Positions 34,623 to 44,003 of a stretch of 64,000 nucleotides of DNA are shown here, in pieces. The position numbers and the translations under genes are program-made. The number at the start of each line of letters is the position of its first letter. The stretch's first letter is position 1. The stretch is taken from contig JADIYP010000002.1 of NCBI GenBank assembly GCA_016705235.1, positions 868,001 through 932,000 on the forward strand, read 5' to 3'. The stretch comes from Candidatus Leptovillus affinis. Its GTDB lineage: Bacteria; Chloroflexota; Anaerolineae; Promineifilales; Promineifilaceae. The notes under the pieces are model-generated. The model searched no databases. It was not told the origin of the DNA and worked only from the letters and a program-made list of their open reading frames with translations.

Positions 34623-36144
34623 TGTTATCCATTCCTTTGATCACCAAAATGGTCTGATCATCTTCTTGCGCGTGGCCCTGACTAAATTCTGTAATGGTCT
34701 CAAAAACTGCCTGCACAATTTCCGCCGCCGGTCTATCGGCGAGGCTGTCGATGAGCGCGATTAAACGTGCATAATCGAACATCTCGCCTGCTTCATTGCG
34801 GGCTTCGTTAAAGCCGTCGGTGGCCGCCACCAACACATCCCCGCAGCCAAACGCCAATTCTTCGGTTGTTGCCAGATTTACCGGCAGCACGCACAGCGGC
34901 GCGCCGGTTACTTCCATCAGATAAGCCGGGCCGCCCGCCGGTCGATGAATGACCGGGGTGTGTCCGGCATTGACATAGGTCATCCGGCGTTCGCGCGGCT
35001 GCCAGTTGGCAATAAACAACGTGGCAAACATGCCCACGTCCGTAAAATCGTCATACAAGACTTCGTTTGTGCGGTCGATAAACGTTTGCAAAGAGTTGTT
35101 GGGCAGCAGGCGTAAGGCATTACGCATCGTAGTGCGCGTCATGGCCATCAGCAGGGCCGCCGACATCCCCTTGCCGGAAACATCGCCCAGGGCAATAAAC
35201 AGACTGTCGTCGGGCTGTTTCAGGCAGTCATAAAAATCACCGCCGACGCTGAGCGCGGGCCGGCAGGCGGCGGCCATCTCCAGGCAGGGGAGTTGGGGCA
35301 GTTTTTGGGGCATCAGGTTCATTTGCACGGTGCGGGCCATGTCCATTTCGGTTTGTGAGCGGGTTTGGGCGATCTGCGCTTCGTGTAGGAGGGTGTTTTC
35401 GATTTGTGATTCGGCGTATTGAGCCACTGTTTCCAGCAGTTTGATGGCCGGTGACCCAAAGGCCCCATTTTTTTTGTTGATAATTCCGATGGCGGCCAGG
35501 GGATGGTTTTGGATGTGCAGTGGCAGAATCAGGATGCTGTTGATGCCATAGGGCAGGAGGAGGGTTGTGGTGGGACGGCCGTTGCTCAACAACTGCCGGT
35601 CATGGGTCAGCACCTGGTCGATCAAAGGAACCAGGGCATTTTCGTCCACTGCTTTGGGCGCCTGGGCGATCAATCGCTCTCCCTGGGACTTTTCAAACCA
35701 GACAAACGCCGTGTCTACGGTGAACAATTGGCTGGTTGCCTGCGCCAAAGCTGTCAACAAGCCAACCAGGGTTGTCTGATCGTGGGTGGAATGGACGATG
35801 TTGTAGAGCGCGAGGAGTTGGTCTTGGGTGTCCACCAATTCGGCCGTAACCGACTCCATTTCATGTTCGGTGAGGCTAAGCCGGCCCAGAAAGGCGGCCT
35901 GGGCGTCTAATTTGGCCTGAACGGCCGTGCCCGACATTCCACAGACAAACAATTCTCCCTCAGTCTGTCCCTGAAGCGCTATCGGAGCGCATAGTGGCGT
36001 GTGTAGATTCAGGCTTTTGGGTGGCCAATCGGCTAAAACTCGCCCTCTGGATCGTATGCCAAATCTGCTTGCCCCAGAGACCAGCCAGGCATGCGCCATC
36101 GCTTCAATTTCTGGCCGGTAAATGTCGAGAATTGCGTTTAACAT
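34600..36144 (-). CDS. SpoIIE/RsbU-type PP2C phosphatase with GAF domain
   Basis: A 514-residue phosphatase. An N-terminal region (1-110) of unknown fold ends in a coiled coil; GAF about 115-265; a linker helix (TEMDMARTVQMNLMPQKLPQL, the usual RsbU lead-in); and the PP2C domain about 285-505 with the metal motifs VGGDFYD, ALGDVSGKGMSAALLMA, VAATDGFNEARN and EDDQTILVIK. It would dephosphorylate STAS proteins in response to a ligand bound by the GAF domain. It is the first gene of the partner-switching operon. Confidence 0.93.
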   Translation of the reverse strand: MLNAILDIYRPEIEAMAHAWLVSGASRFGIRSRGRVLADWPPKSLNLHTPLCAPIALQGQTEGELFVCGMSGTAVQAKLDAQAAFLGRLSLTEHEMESVTAELVDTQDQLLALYNIVHSTHDQTTLVGLLTALAQATSQLFTVDTAFVWFEKSQGERLIAQAPKAVDENALVPLIDQVLTHDRQLLSNGRPTTTLLLPYGINSILILPLHIQNHPLAAIGIINKKNGAFGSPAIKLLETVAQYAESQIENTLLHEAQIAQTRSQTEMDMARTVQMNLMPQKLPQLPCLEMAAACRPALSVGGDFYDCLKQPDDSLFIALGDVSGKGMSAALLMAMTRTTMRNALRLLPNNSLQTFIDRTNEVLYDDFTDVGMFATLFIANWQPRERRMTYVNAGHTPVIHRPAGGPAYLMEVTGAPLCVLPVNLATTEELAFGCGDVLVAATDGFNEARNEAGEMFDYARLIALIDSLADRPAAEIVQAVFETITEFSQGHAQEDDQTILVIKGMDNNGKFASS

Positions 36145-36156
36145 TTTCTCACGTTA

Positions 36157-36192
36157 AGACCCCAAGGGTTTGATACCCCAATAATCCAAATT
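36157..36192. repeat. Truncated copy of hairpin repeat family A
   Basis: The left arm AGACCCCAAGGGTTTG (36157-36172) and the centre (ATACCCCAATAATCC...CAGGAG) match 32849-32892 closely, but the right arm is absent. It lies immediately upstream of the phosphatase gene start. Confidence 0.75.
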
Positions 36193-36243
36193 CTCAGGAG
36201 ACATCATGCGTGGTCTAACCCACCACCACGAATGAAAAGGTTG

Positions 36244-36276
36244 AGATTTGTCAAATCTTTAAGATTTGACAAATCT
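36244..36276. repeat. Perfect 33-bp palindrome
   Basis: AGATTTGTCAAATCTT (36244-36259), one T, AAGATTTGACAAATCT (36261-36276). It stands between the phosphatase gene and the end of the glycosyltransferase gene, both on the minus strand. It could terminate the glycosyltransferase transcript, though the run after it (CTCAACC on the minus strand) is not U-rich. Confidence 0.85.
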
Positions 36277-36317
36277 ATTTTCAAGGGAACTACAAAAAGA
36301 GGTTCTCCGACAGACTG

Positions 36318-37523
36318 CTAGGGCCGCAAAATTTGCTGGACGTGCAGCAAATACCAGTCCACTACTTCATTGATGGGCAGCCCGCGCGAGGCCATGAAGT
36401 TTTGCGTGCCCAGCGCGCGCCGTCGATCCGGATCGTCGATCACGCGGGCTACGGCGTCGGCCAGACTCTGCGCGTCATCTGGCTCAAAAAACTCGCCGGC
36501 GTACCCTTCCTCGGCAATTACTTCAGCAAAATCGCCGATATGGGGCAAAACGGCCGCTTTGCCATAGTCGCCCGCCTGATGCAGCACACCGGAACTGCCG
36601 GTGGTGCTGGTGTAGGGGAAAACCACTACCGCCGCGTCGCCAAAAATGCGCGGCACATCCTCTTCCGCAATGTAGCCGGTGTAGTGGATGCCAGGCACGT
36701 CGGCGTATTGTCGCTGCATTTTTTCCAGATAGCCGGGGGCGTTTGGGCTGTCGCTGCCGGCGATGATCAATTGTGTGGCGGCACGGCCGTTGCTGTTTAG
36801 CAGCTTAAATGCCTCAATCAAGGTGTCGACTTTTTTATAGGTGCCAAATTTGCCAAAGGTCATAATTTGCATGGGGCCTGCTGGTAGATCGAAGGATGGC
36901 TGCGTCACTTCGTCGTCGAAGGAGCCATGCGGGGCCAGCAGGATGTTTTGGGCCTTGTATTTGGCTTGTAAGATTTCCACATACTTGGGGATGGTCAGGG
37001 CGACCAGGTTTGCCGCCAGCACCAGCCGGGTGGTAATGGTTCCGGCGGCGCGAATGATCATCTCCATCAGGCGGTTGGCGGCAAAACCGGCGCTGCGCAG
37101 ATCGACCGTTTCCATGATGTTGTGCAGCAAGACAATGGAGGGGAAGCCATAAAGCCGCAGCAGCGCCGGGCACAGCAGGCCCAGCGTAGCGGCCACTTTG
37201 CCATCGCCAAAGGAGGCGAATTGGATGTTGAACATGACGACATCGGGTTTGAGGGCGCGTACGGCCGTTAAAATTCGCAGAGCATTCTTTGGATCATTGA
37301 AACGCCAGCAGGGAACTACCTGTACCGGCGCGCTGCCCTCAAGCGGCGCGTCCACCTCATCGTAGGTCTGCCCAGGCGGCAGTTCATCTACCAGCAAAAT
37401 CACCTCGGCCACTTCCGGTTTTAGCCGCAAGTAGCGCACAAAATGATAAGCGTATTCGTTCAGCGATCCCGCGCCAGGCGGGTGGGTTGTTACCAGGGCA
37501 AAGCGTAATTTTTGATCAGGCAT
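36318..37523 (-). CDS. Glycosyltransferase family 4-like protein
   Basis: A 401-residue GT-B glycosyltransferase. The N-terminal domain starts RFALVTTHPPGAGSLNEYAYHF; the C-terminal donor domain has IMTFGKFGTYKKVDTLIEAFKLL and VVFPYTSTTGSSGVLHQAGDYGKAAVLP. The acidic pair of the usual EX7E motif is weakly conserved. It overlaps the upstream GT2 gene by eight bases, so they are made together. A role in a lipid-linked or envelope glycan is inferred from the neighbouring flippase and polyprenyl-phosphate glycosyltransferase. Confidence 0.82.
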   Translation of the reverse strand: MPDQKLRFALVTTHPPGAGSLNEYAYHFVRYLRLKPEVAEVILLVDELPPGQTYDEVDAPLEGSAPVQVVPCWRFNDPKNALRILTAVRALKPDVVMFNIQFASFGDGKVAATLGLLCPALLRLYGFPSIVLLHNIMETVDLRSAGFAANRLMEMIIRAAGTITTRLVLAANLVALTIPKYVEILQAKYKAQNILLAPHGSFDDEVTQPSFDLPAGPMQIMTFGKFGTYKKVDTLIEAFKLLNSNGRAATQLIIAGSDSPNAPGYLEKMQRQYADVPGIHYTGYIAEEDVPRIFGDAAVVVFPYTSTTGSSGVLHQAGDYGKAAVLPHIGDFAEVIAEEGYAGEFFEPDDAQSLADAVARVIDDPDRRRALGTQNFMASRGLPINEVVDWYLLHVQQILRP

Positions 37524-38280
37524 AGCGTCCTCGCAAATCGTTCATCTTAATTTTCATCAGGTCTCGCAGGAATCGCTGCGCTTCTTTGGTGGTATCGACC
37601 TTGGAACCGGGCGCGTCGATCCAGGTTACCGGCACTTCGGCAATGCGGTAGCCAAATTTCTCGGCCAGGTACAGAATCTCCAGATCGAACGAGAAGCCCA
37701 TCAGGGTTTGTGTGCGATGGAGCCGCTGGGCGGTCTCCTGGGTGTACAGTTTGAAGCCGCATTGGGTGTCTTGCACGCCAATGCGAAAGACGTGGTTCAC
37801 AATCCAACGCAGCCCGCCGCTGAGTACCCGTCGTTTTAATGATTTGTTGGCCTCTTCGGCCCCGTCGGCGGCGCGGGAACCGACGGCGACGTCGTAGCCT
37901 TCTTCGCGCAGTTTGTGCAGCAGAGTGGCCAGTTCTTCAATGGGCGTGGAGTTATCGGCGTCGGTAAAGAGGATGTATTGGCCTTTGGCGGCCAACATGC
38001 CGCGCTGCACGGCGCTGCCCTTGCCGCCGTTTTGCGGCGCTTTGAGCAGGCGCAAATTAACCAGACCCAATTCTTCCACCAGGGGCACAGTTTCGTCTTT
38101 GGAGCCGTCGTCGGCGATGATTAGTTCCCAGGTCAGCCCCATGTCGGAGACGTGGGAAGCAATGGCGCCGATGGTGGGCACAATGCGTTCTTGCTCGTTG
38201 TAGGTGGGGATAACGATGGAAAGCAGTGGGTCGGTCGCCAGAGGCGTCGTTTTCCAAATTTTGTAATTCTGATAGGACAT
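37516..38280 (-). CDS. Polyprenyl/dolichyl-phosphate glycosyltransferase-like GT2
   Basis: A 254-residue GT2 enzyme like yeast Alg5 and DPM synthases: LLSIVIPTYNEQERI, IIADDGSKDET, the metal motif LFTDADNSTP, GSRAADG, and the C-terminal DTQCGFKLYTQETAQRL and FDLEILYLAEKFGYRIAEVPVTW typical of dolichyl-phosphate glucosyltransferases. It has no transmembrane helix. ATG 38280 is preceded by GGAG; an upstream in-frame start at 38304 is less likely. It transfers a sugar to polyprenyl phosphate as donor for outer-face glycosylation, fitting the GT-C-like membrane protein at 39379. Confidence 0.87.
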   Translation of the reverse strand: MSYQNYKIWKTTPLATDPLLSIVIPTYNEQERIVPTIGAIASHVSDMGLTWELIIADDGSKDETVPLVEELGLVNLRLLKAPQNGGKGSAVQRGMLAAKGQYILFTDADNSTPIEELATLLHKLREEGYDVAVGSRAADGAEEANKSLKRRVLSGGLRWIVNHVFRIGVQDTQCGFKLYTQETAQRLHRTQTLMGFSFDLEILYLAEKFGYRIAEVPVTWIDAPGSKVDTTKEAQRFLRDLMKIKMNDLRGRYA

Positions 38281-38567
38281 TGTTTTCTCCAGGTGGTCTG
38301 GCACTGCTTGACCGGATCATGAATTTTATTGGAAATTCTTTTCGCTCAGCCTGAAAGCGCCGAGTTGGAAGTTGTTTTCTGCTTTGTTGACTAGCATAGG
38401 AGGGAACGGCCGTTCCCCCAATATGACCGAAGTCATAGGCAAGGCCAAAAAGGGTGGTTTTGGGCCTACTGCGGTACTGTTTTTAGGCTTGGGCCGACAT
38501 TTTTCACTGTGCCTTCACACGGGATGGGCTTGTCTAAACGAATGGGACTTCGGCTAAAATAAGGTGT

Positions 38568-39143
38568 ATGGCAGATAACAAAAAGCAAGGACGATTTCGC
38601 ATGGTCGCCAAACCGCAGGGTGTCTTGGCGGACGCCGATGCGTTTGTTTTATTGGGGTTTGGATTGGGTGTAGGGGCAGACGGCCGTCTTGCCCCAGGCG
38701 TTAGTAATTTGGCGCTGGCAAAGTGGGTGGTGGCCTATAACCCGCTGCGCCTGCCGACCATTACCCAGGAAGGCACTTACCTGGCGCTAAAAGAGTTGGA
38801 AACGGCCGTGCCCTCGCTGGCTGTGGATACCTGGGTGATCAATTTGCCCCACGACCCGCGCGTTCATGTGGATACGCATGGCGCGGCGCTGCAAGTGTGG
38901 CTCATTTTCAACAATACCGGCATCCGTCGGCCGGTGCTGGTGACGCATCCTTACCAGTCGGAACGGGCGCGGCGTATCTTCGCCAAGCTGCCGTTGGATG
39001 AACTGATCTTGCCGCCGATAGAGGCAACGGCCGTGCCCTTCGACCCCGCCTCTGACCAACGTTGGACGCGCAGCCTATTCTGGTATGTTATCTTTGAATT
39101 TTTTATGGCGCGGCCTATCGGCCGTTTGTTTGGCTGGTTGTGA
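38568..39143 (+). CDS. YdcF/SanA-like DUF218 family protein
   Basis: A 191-residue protein with LADADAFVLLGFGLGVGADGRLAPGVSNLALAKWVV at the start and NNTGIRRPVLVTHPYQSERARRIF in the middle, which resembles the DUF218 core (hydrophobic strand, G-G turn, later 'VLVTxxYHxxRA'). The C-terminal helix WYVIFEFFMARPIGRLFGWL is hydrophobic and may contact the membrane. The family has roles in envelope biogenesis and vancomycin sensitivity in enterobacteria. The match is partial, so the name is tentative. Confidence 0.6.
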   Translation: MADNKKQGRFRMVAKPQGVLADADAFVLLGFGLGVGADGRLAPGVSNLALAKWVVAYNPLRLPTITQEGTYLALKELETAVPSLAVDTWVINLPHDPRVHVDTHGAALQVWLIFNNTGIRRPVLVTHPYQSERARRIFAKLPLDELILPPIEATAVPFDPASDQRWTRSLFWYVIFEFFMARPIGRLFGWL

Positions 39144-39202
39144 GCGTGGAGTTTGGCCGAGGAGACGACATGAGCGCGGGCGCAACACCATAAATGACAG
39201 GC

Positions 39203-39262
39203 ACACGGATGAACACGGATTTTCACGGATTCTTAGCCGTGTTCATCCGCGTCAATCCGTGG
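39203..39262. repeat. Inverted repeat of CACGGATGAACACGG type
   Basis: CACGGATGAACACGG (39204-39218) pairs with CCGTGTTCATCCGCG (39237-39251) with one mismatch, with a further CACGGATT/AATCCGTG pair. It is a short dispersed-repeat type in the gap before the giant membrane protein gene; only one copy was noticed in this window. Confidence 0.7.
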
Positions 39263-39378
39263 CTTATTTTTGAAGGAGAATGTTTTGGCTCCGATTGGTA
39301 CCAGTTTGCTATGCCCTGTCGTGAAGTCGAGGTGAAAATGTGACGCCGGGCTGCAAATGCAGACGTATGCTATGAGGG

Positions 39379-42300
39379 ATGAGCAGCCCGATGTCCGAAT
39401 TACCGGCCGAAACCGGCCCGGCCCTAACGCCAGACGAGACGACCATGGGGGGAAACGGCCGTGTCCTCCGCCCCAACCAGGTCAGCGCCTTCATCGCCCG
39501 GCAAAACCCCTATCTGCTCGCCGCGCTGATCATCTGCCTGGCTTATCACGCCACCCTCTCCTTCTACACCTACACCCGCACCTACGACGCATTCGTTCAC
39601 ATTTTTTTTGGCGATCATTACGCCCGCTCCTGGTTCGATCCCTGGGACTCTCGCTGGTACACCGGCTTTACCCTCACCAGCTACCCGCCCGGCTCCCAGC
39701 AAACCATCGCCCTGCTCTCCAAACTGGTCGGGTTGGGATACGCCTTCGTCATCGCTCAAACTTTCGCCCTGCTCATGTGTACTGTGGGCATCTACCGTTT
39801 CTCCAAAATCTGGGTCAGCGAAGAAGCCGCCGGTTACGCTGCCCTTCTGTTTGTCTTTTCCTCTAGCATCACCGAGACGGTTCACGTTTTTGGCCAACTA
39901 CCCACCACGTTTTCCCTGGGCTTTTTGTTAAACGCGCTGCCCTTTGTCTACCGCTGGTTGGACAAAGGCAGTTGGAAAATGCTGTTAGCCGCCTGGGCAA
40001 TGAACGCCGCCACCACGGCCGGGCATCACGTCACCACCCTGTTTGGCGCGGTTTTTTTTGTCGCCCCAGTCATTGGGCTGGCGATAGTTGAGAAATTCCG
40101 TACGCCGCTGCCGGAAGAACGAACTCAGCATCCGGCCAAAGTGACCCGCAAAAACTTAAAGCCTCTGCTTTTTCGCCGCCTACGCCGCATCGTTCCGGTT
40201 ACGTTTCGCGCTGGCATCTATGGCGTCGGCATGATTGCCGTTTTGGTGCTTGTGGTGCTGCCCTACTGGTTATGGAGCCGTTCTGATCCGATTACCCAGG
40301 TGTCTATCCCTCATGCCTCGCGGGACTCGTTTTTGGTCAATACGTCCGCCGGGTTGGTTTTTTGGCTGGTTCCTTATGGCGTTACGCTGCTGATTTTGCC
40401 TTATGTGGTTTACAAGGGGTTTTCCACCAAGGCATGGCCGCTCATGCTTTCCTGGTGTCTATTGTTTTTTCTGGGGACGGGCGGCACAACGCCTTACCCC
40501 AAGCTGCTCCTGGGTGGGGCGTTTGAAATTTTAACGCTGGACCGCTTTACATTTTGGGCCACGATTGTGCTGCTGCCATTTGCCGGAGAATTTGTGAAGA
40601 GTATGCGCCACGGCCGTTTTGCCCGCTATCTCCACGAACAATTTGGCCAATTCACCTGGCGCGCCGCCCAAATTGGCCTGGTTCTCAGTTATGTCCTCGC
40701 CTCCATTTTTGTCGCCAACCTGACCCAATTCCGCCGCTTCCAGCCTGCGCCCATCGACATTAACCCCATCGTGCGCTTCATGGAAAAAGACGAACATTGG
40801 CGCTGGCGCTATCTCACCCTCGGTTTTGGCGATCAGGTTGCCTGGCTCAGCGCCCACATGGAAGCCAACATGATCGACGGCAATTACCACTCCGCCCGCC
40901 GCCTGCCCGAACTTACCACCACGCCCATCGAGCGGCTGGAAGGGGCCAAATACAGCGGCATCCCGGGGATTGGTTCCTTACAGCAATTTTTAGCCGTGCC
41001 GGACAAGTACAACCTCAAATTTGTCTTCTCCAACGACCAGTTTTATGATCCGCTGCTCTTTTTTTCTGGCTGGCATCGCTTGCAGCGCCTGGAAAACGGC
41101 ATCATGGTCTGGGAAAAGGGCGACATCCCGCCGCTGCCAGAAGTGCTGCCGCGCAAAGACATTCCTACCTATCAAAAAATCATGTGGGGCACAGTGCCCA
41201 TGGGCGCGCTGGTTCTGGGCATGTTGGTGATGACGGCCGTTTTCTGGCTGCCCCCCACGCAAAAATTAGCCGACTTCCTGGGCCTGGCTGCCCTTATGCG
41301 CCGCGCCGACGCCCTGCGCTGGCCCCGCTCGCTGTTTGGGCGCGTCTGGGGCTGGCTGGACACCCGCCTGCTCCGCTGGTCGGCCGTGCCTTCGGATGAC
41401 CATTCACCGGTGTTGCGCTGGCAGGTCTGGCTGGATTGGATCCAATCGCTGCCCCATCCCAGACCCGCGCCCCCTTCGGCGCGGTTGGTGCGCTCGCTGC
41501 TGCTGCTGCTTATCCTGGTCGTGGGCACGGCCGTTGCGCTGACAATTCGCCACCGGCAAGTCACCGATCCCCTTCACCTCATCGAAACCTACTACGACGA
41601 CCTCGATTTTCGCCGTTTCCGGTTGGCTTATGAGCGCCTGGACCCGCTCACTCGCCCCAGCTACGATCAATACCTGCTTGAAATGTCGGTCACAAATGGC
41701 CTGGTGGCTTCGTATGGCAAATTAGACAGCGTGGTGGTGGGTGTTGTCGAACGCGAGCCGGACCGGATCGTGGTGGAGGCTGAAAGCACCCTCATCACCG
41801 CCCTGGATTATTACACCACCGTCCGCCAGCACGTGCTGCTGCTGCGTGACGGCCGTTGGGTCATCCAACCCGACACCCCAGACGGCACCATCCCGCCGGA
41901 CACCTTTTTCCGCAAGGGCGTTGTTGATTGGTATGCGGCTGGCCGTCGCCGTGTCACCATGGCCACCACGGCTTTTGGCGATGTGCTAGACCGCCCCGAA
42001 TTGCAAATGTTGTCGGCGCGGCTGGTGTGGGTAAACGGCCGTTACAGCGTCGTCGGCGAACTCATCAACACCGACAATGACCCGGCCGACATCACCATCG
42101 CCGCCCATCTCTACGACAAAGACGGCCAGGAAATCGTCTGGTACAACGCCCAGCAGGCGCTCTTCCACAAACTCCTGCCCAAAGAAGTAACCCCGTTTCG
42201 GGTCGATTTTGAAGGCGTGGCCGGCCTGACGCTGGCCGGCCAGCCTGCGCCCATCGAGTTTGAACCCAACGCTTTTTTCCCATTGGATATACAAAATCCG

Positions 42301-42744
42301 CCGACATCATTTGCCGTATACGGCCGTGCGCTCGTCACTACCCACGATCTCTATCGGGAAGTGGCTGTCCAGGATATGCAAACTCGTGTGGACGCCGACG
42401 GCCGTATCCACCTTACCGGCCGTCTGCACAACATTGGCGCTCAGGAAGCCACCATCCCTCACATTCTCGTCACCCTCTACGATGCCCAAAACCGCGTCTT
42501 GTGGGTCGATGATTTTTACCAGGAAGAAGGAATCAGGCCGCAGCGCACCCAGCCTTTCGACCTGCGCCTGACCCCCTACCAGGATGTGGCTGTGCTGCTA
42601 GACAATGGCGATGTGTACGCCAACATCCTTCAAGAAGAAATCAACCCCAGCGTGAACTGGGCTGAACGGATTCCGCTGCCTGAGGACGCGGGGTATGCTT
42701 CGCTGCGCGTCAGCGTGAACTATTTCGTGGGGGCGACGCAGTGA
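39379..42744 (+). CDS. Giant multi-pass membrane protein, GT-C-like
   Basis: A 1,121-residue protein. The first 640 residues carry about ten to twelve transmembrane helices; the early loop TYDAFVHIFFGDHYARSWFDPWDSRWYTGF between helices 1 and 2, with acidic residues, is like the first outer loop of GT-C glycosyltransferases. A lone helix near 705-725 (LLLLLILVVGTAVALTI) is followed by an NTF2-like soluble segment (740-850) and two beta-sandwich repeats (870-1120). The start could also be the ATG at 39391. Its stop overlaps the lipoprotein start. Catalysis is unproven; a membrane-bound glycan polymerase or transferase is the best guess. Confidence 0.65.
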   Translation: MSSPMSELPAETGPALTPDETTMGGNGRVLRPNQVSAFIARQNPYLLAALIICLAYHATLSFYTYTRTYDAFVHIFFGDHYARSWFDPWDSRWYTGFTLTSYPPGSQQTIALLSKLVGLGYAFVIAQTFALLMCTVGIYRFSKIWVSEEAAGYAALLFVFSSSITETVHVFGQLPTTFSLGFLLNALPFVYRWLDKGSWKMLLAAWAMNAATTAGHHVTTLFGAVFFVAPVIGLAIVEKFRTPLPEERTQHPAKVTRKNLKPLLFRRLRRIVPVTFRAGIYGVGMIAVLVLVVLPYWLWSRSDPITQVSIPHASRDSFLVNTSAGLVFWLVPYGVTLLILPYVVYKGFSTKAWPLMLSWCLLFFLGTGGTTPYPKLLLGGAFEILTLDRFTFWATIVLLPFAGEFVKSMRHGRFARYLHEQFGQFTWRAAQIGLVLSYVLASIFVANLTQFRRFQPAPIDINPIVRFMEKDEHWRWRYLTLGFGDQVAWLSAHMEANMIDGNYHSARRLPELTTTPIERLEGAKYSGIPGIGSLQQFLAVPDKYNLKFVFSNDQFYDPLLFFSGWHRLQRLENGIMVWEKGDIPPLPEVLPRKDIPTYQKIMWGTVPMGALVLGMLVMTAVFWLPPTQKLADFLGLAALMRRADALRWPRSLFGRVWGWLDTRLLRWSAVPSDDHSPVLRWQVWLDWIQSLPHPRPAPPSARLVRSLLLLLILVVGTAVALTIRHRQVTDPLHLIETYYDDLDFRRFRLAYERLDPLTRPSYDQYLLEMSVTNGLVASYGKLDSVVVGVVEREPDRIVVEAESTLITALDYYTTVRQHVLLLRDGRWVIQPDTPDGTIPPDTFFRKGVVDWYAAGRRRVTMATTAFGDVLDRPELQMLSARLVWVNGRYSVVGELINTDNDPADITIAAHLYDKDGQEIVWYNAQQALFHKLLPKEVTPFRVDFEGVAGLTLAGQPAPIEFEPNAFFPLDIQNPPTSFAVYGRALVTTHDLYREVAVQDMQTRVDADGRIHLTGRLHNIGAQEATIPHILVTLYDAQNRVLWVDDFYQEEGIRPQRTQPFDLRLTPYQDVAVLLDNGDVYANILQEEINPSVNWAERIPLPEDAGYASLRVSVNYFVGATQ

Positions 42745-43994
42745 TGCCTCGACTCGTTGGCCGCTTCGTCTGGTTGGCGCTGTTGTGGGTATTGGCCGCT
42801 TGCCACGCTGCGCCGGTGGAAACGCCGTTTGTGCTGGCGGGCAGCTTGCCCATAACTGCGCCGCGCACGGCCGTTGTCGGCGAGCCGGTTGTGGTGACGG
42901 TGGGTCCGGTGGCTGCGCCCGACCACACGGCCGTTACCCTGACGGCCGTTGGCAGCTATGGTCCCATCGTGCTGCGGTCTACTTTTCTGGGCGGCAGCGC
43001 CTGGTTTCAAATCCCGCCGGAACTGGCCACCCATTCCGGCGCGGTGACGCTTTTGGCCGCCTCCGGCAGCGCGCGCGGCCAGGCGAACCTGGACTTGCGG
43101 CCGCAGGAACCCATCGAACCGATAACCCCGCTGGTGGGCGCGCGCTCCATCATTGCCGATGGCGGGCACTACGCCATGTCGGTCGTTGTGCCATTTGATC
43201 GTTTTGGCAATCCGGTGGCCGAGGGCACGATGGTTCACCTGCGTATCCTTCACCCTGGCAGCGTTTTGCAAGAAATCGAGTCGCCTGTGCGCCATCTGCT
43301 GGCCTGGGAGCGTGTCTACAGCCGCACCATCGCCGGGCGTACCCTGATCAGCGCCGAAGTTGAGGGCCAGCATGGGCCAGAAAGCACCCTGGAGGAGATA
43401 GCCGGTTGGCCCGTTCCTTTTGCCCTCACCGCCGAACCGGCCACGCTGCCCGCCGACGGTTTCCAACTGCTGACGCTGCGCTCTGACGTGATTCGGGATC
43501 GTTTTGGCAATCTTATGCCCGATGGTACAGAGATTAGCTTTGTGGCTGCCGGTCCGGCCGGCGATACGCGCATCATTCCGGCGCAAACGCTAGATGGCGT
43601 GGCCGAAGCCGTGATGCAAGCGCCATCTATCCCTGGCGTGTATCAGGTGCAGGCGACTGTCTTGGGCATGACCAGCGCTCCGCTGGGCATTACTTTTACG
43701 CCGGGGCCGGCGGTGGGTGGTTTCCCTGTTCATGTGGCGGTGGACTCGGCCCAGGGAACGCTGCGCCTGACGGCCGGGCCGATTACGGCCGTTCTCCAGC
43801 AATATGTTCCCGACGGCGCGCCGGTCGGGTTTACCATCACCGGGCCAGACGGGCAAATGTGGTCGGATACGGCCGTTACCGCTGCCGGGTATGCCTCTAT
43901 CGAAATGAGGCTCACGCGCCTGACCAGCGGTGCATACACGGCCGTAGCTGCCGCCGGTTCTGGTCGGGGGACCACGCGGTTCAGCGTGCCATGA
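42744..43994 (+). CDS. Lipoprotein with Ig-like/bacterial adhesin-type repeats
   Basis: A 416-residue exported lipoprotein. The signal peptide ends in LWVLAAC (lipid-attached Cys near 19). The rest is beta-rich with repeated segments of the form 'vDRFGNxvxxGTxVxf' (VPFDRFGNPVAEGTMVHL, VIRDRFGNLMPDGTEISF), the pattern of bacterial Ig-like group 1/invasin repeats. It begins on the last base of the upstream stop codon and ends 9 bp before the hydrolase gene, so all three act at the envelope as one transcription unit. ACGGCCGT copies are dense in this gene. Confidence 0.78.
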   Translation: MPRLVGRFVWLALLWVLAACHAAPVETPFVLAGSLPITAPRTAVVGEPVVVTVGPVAAPDHTAVTLTAVGSYGPIVLRSTFLGGSAWFQIPPELATHSGAVTLLAASGSARGQANLDLRPQEPIEPITPLVGARSIIADGGHYAMSVVVPFDRFGNPVAEGTMVHLRILHPGSVLQEIESPVRHLLAWERVYSRTIAGRTLISAEVEGQHGPESTLEEIAGWPVPFALTAEPATLPADGFQLLTLRSDVIRDRFGNLMPDGTEISFVAAGPAGDTRIIPAQTLDGVAEAVMQAPSIPGVYQVQATVLGMTSAPLGITFTPGPAVGGFPVHVAVDSAQGTLRLTAGPITAVLQQYVPDGAPVGFTITGPDGQMWSDTAVTAAGYASIEMRLTRLTSGAYTAVAAAGSGRGTTRFSVP

Positions 43995-44003
43995 GCGCCA
44001 ACT

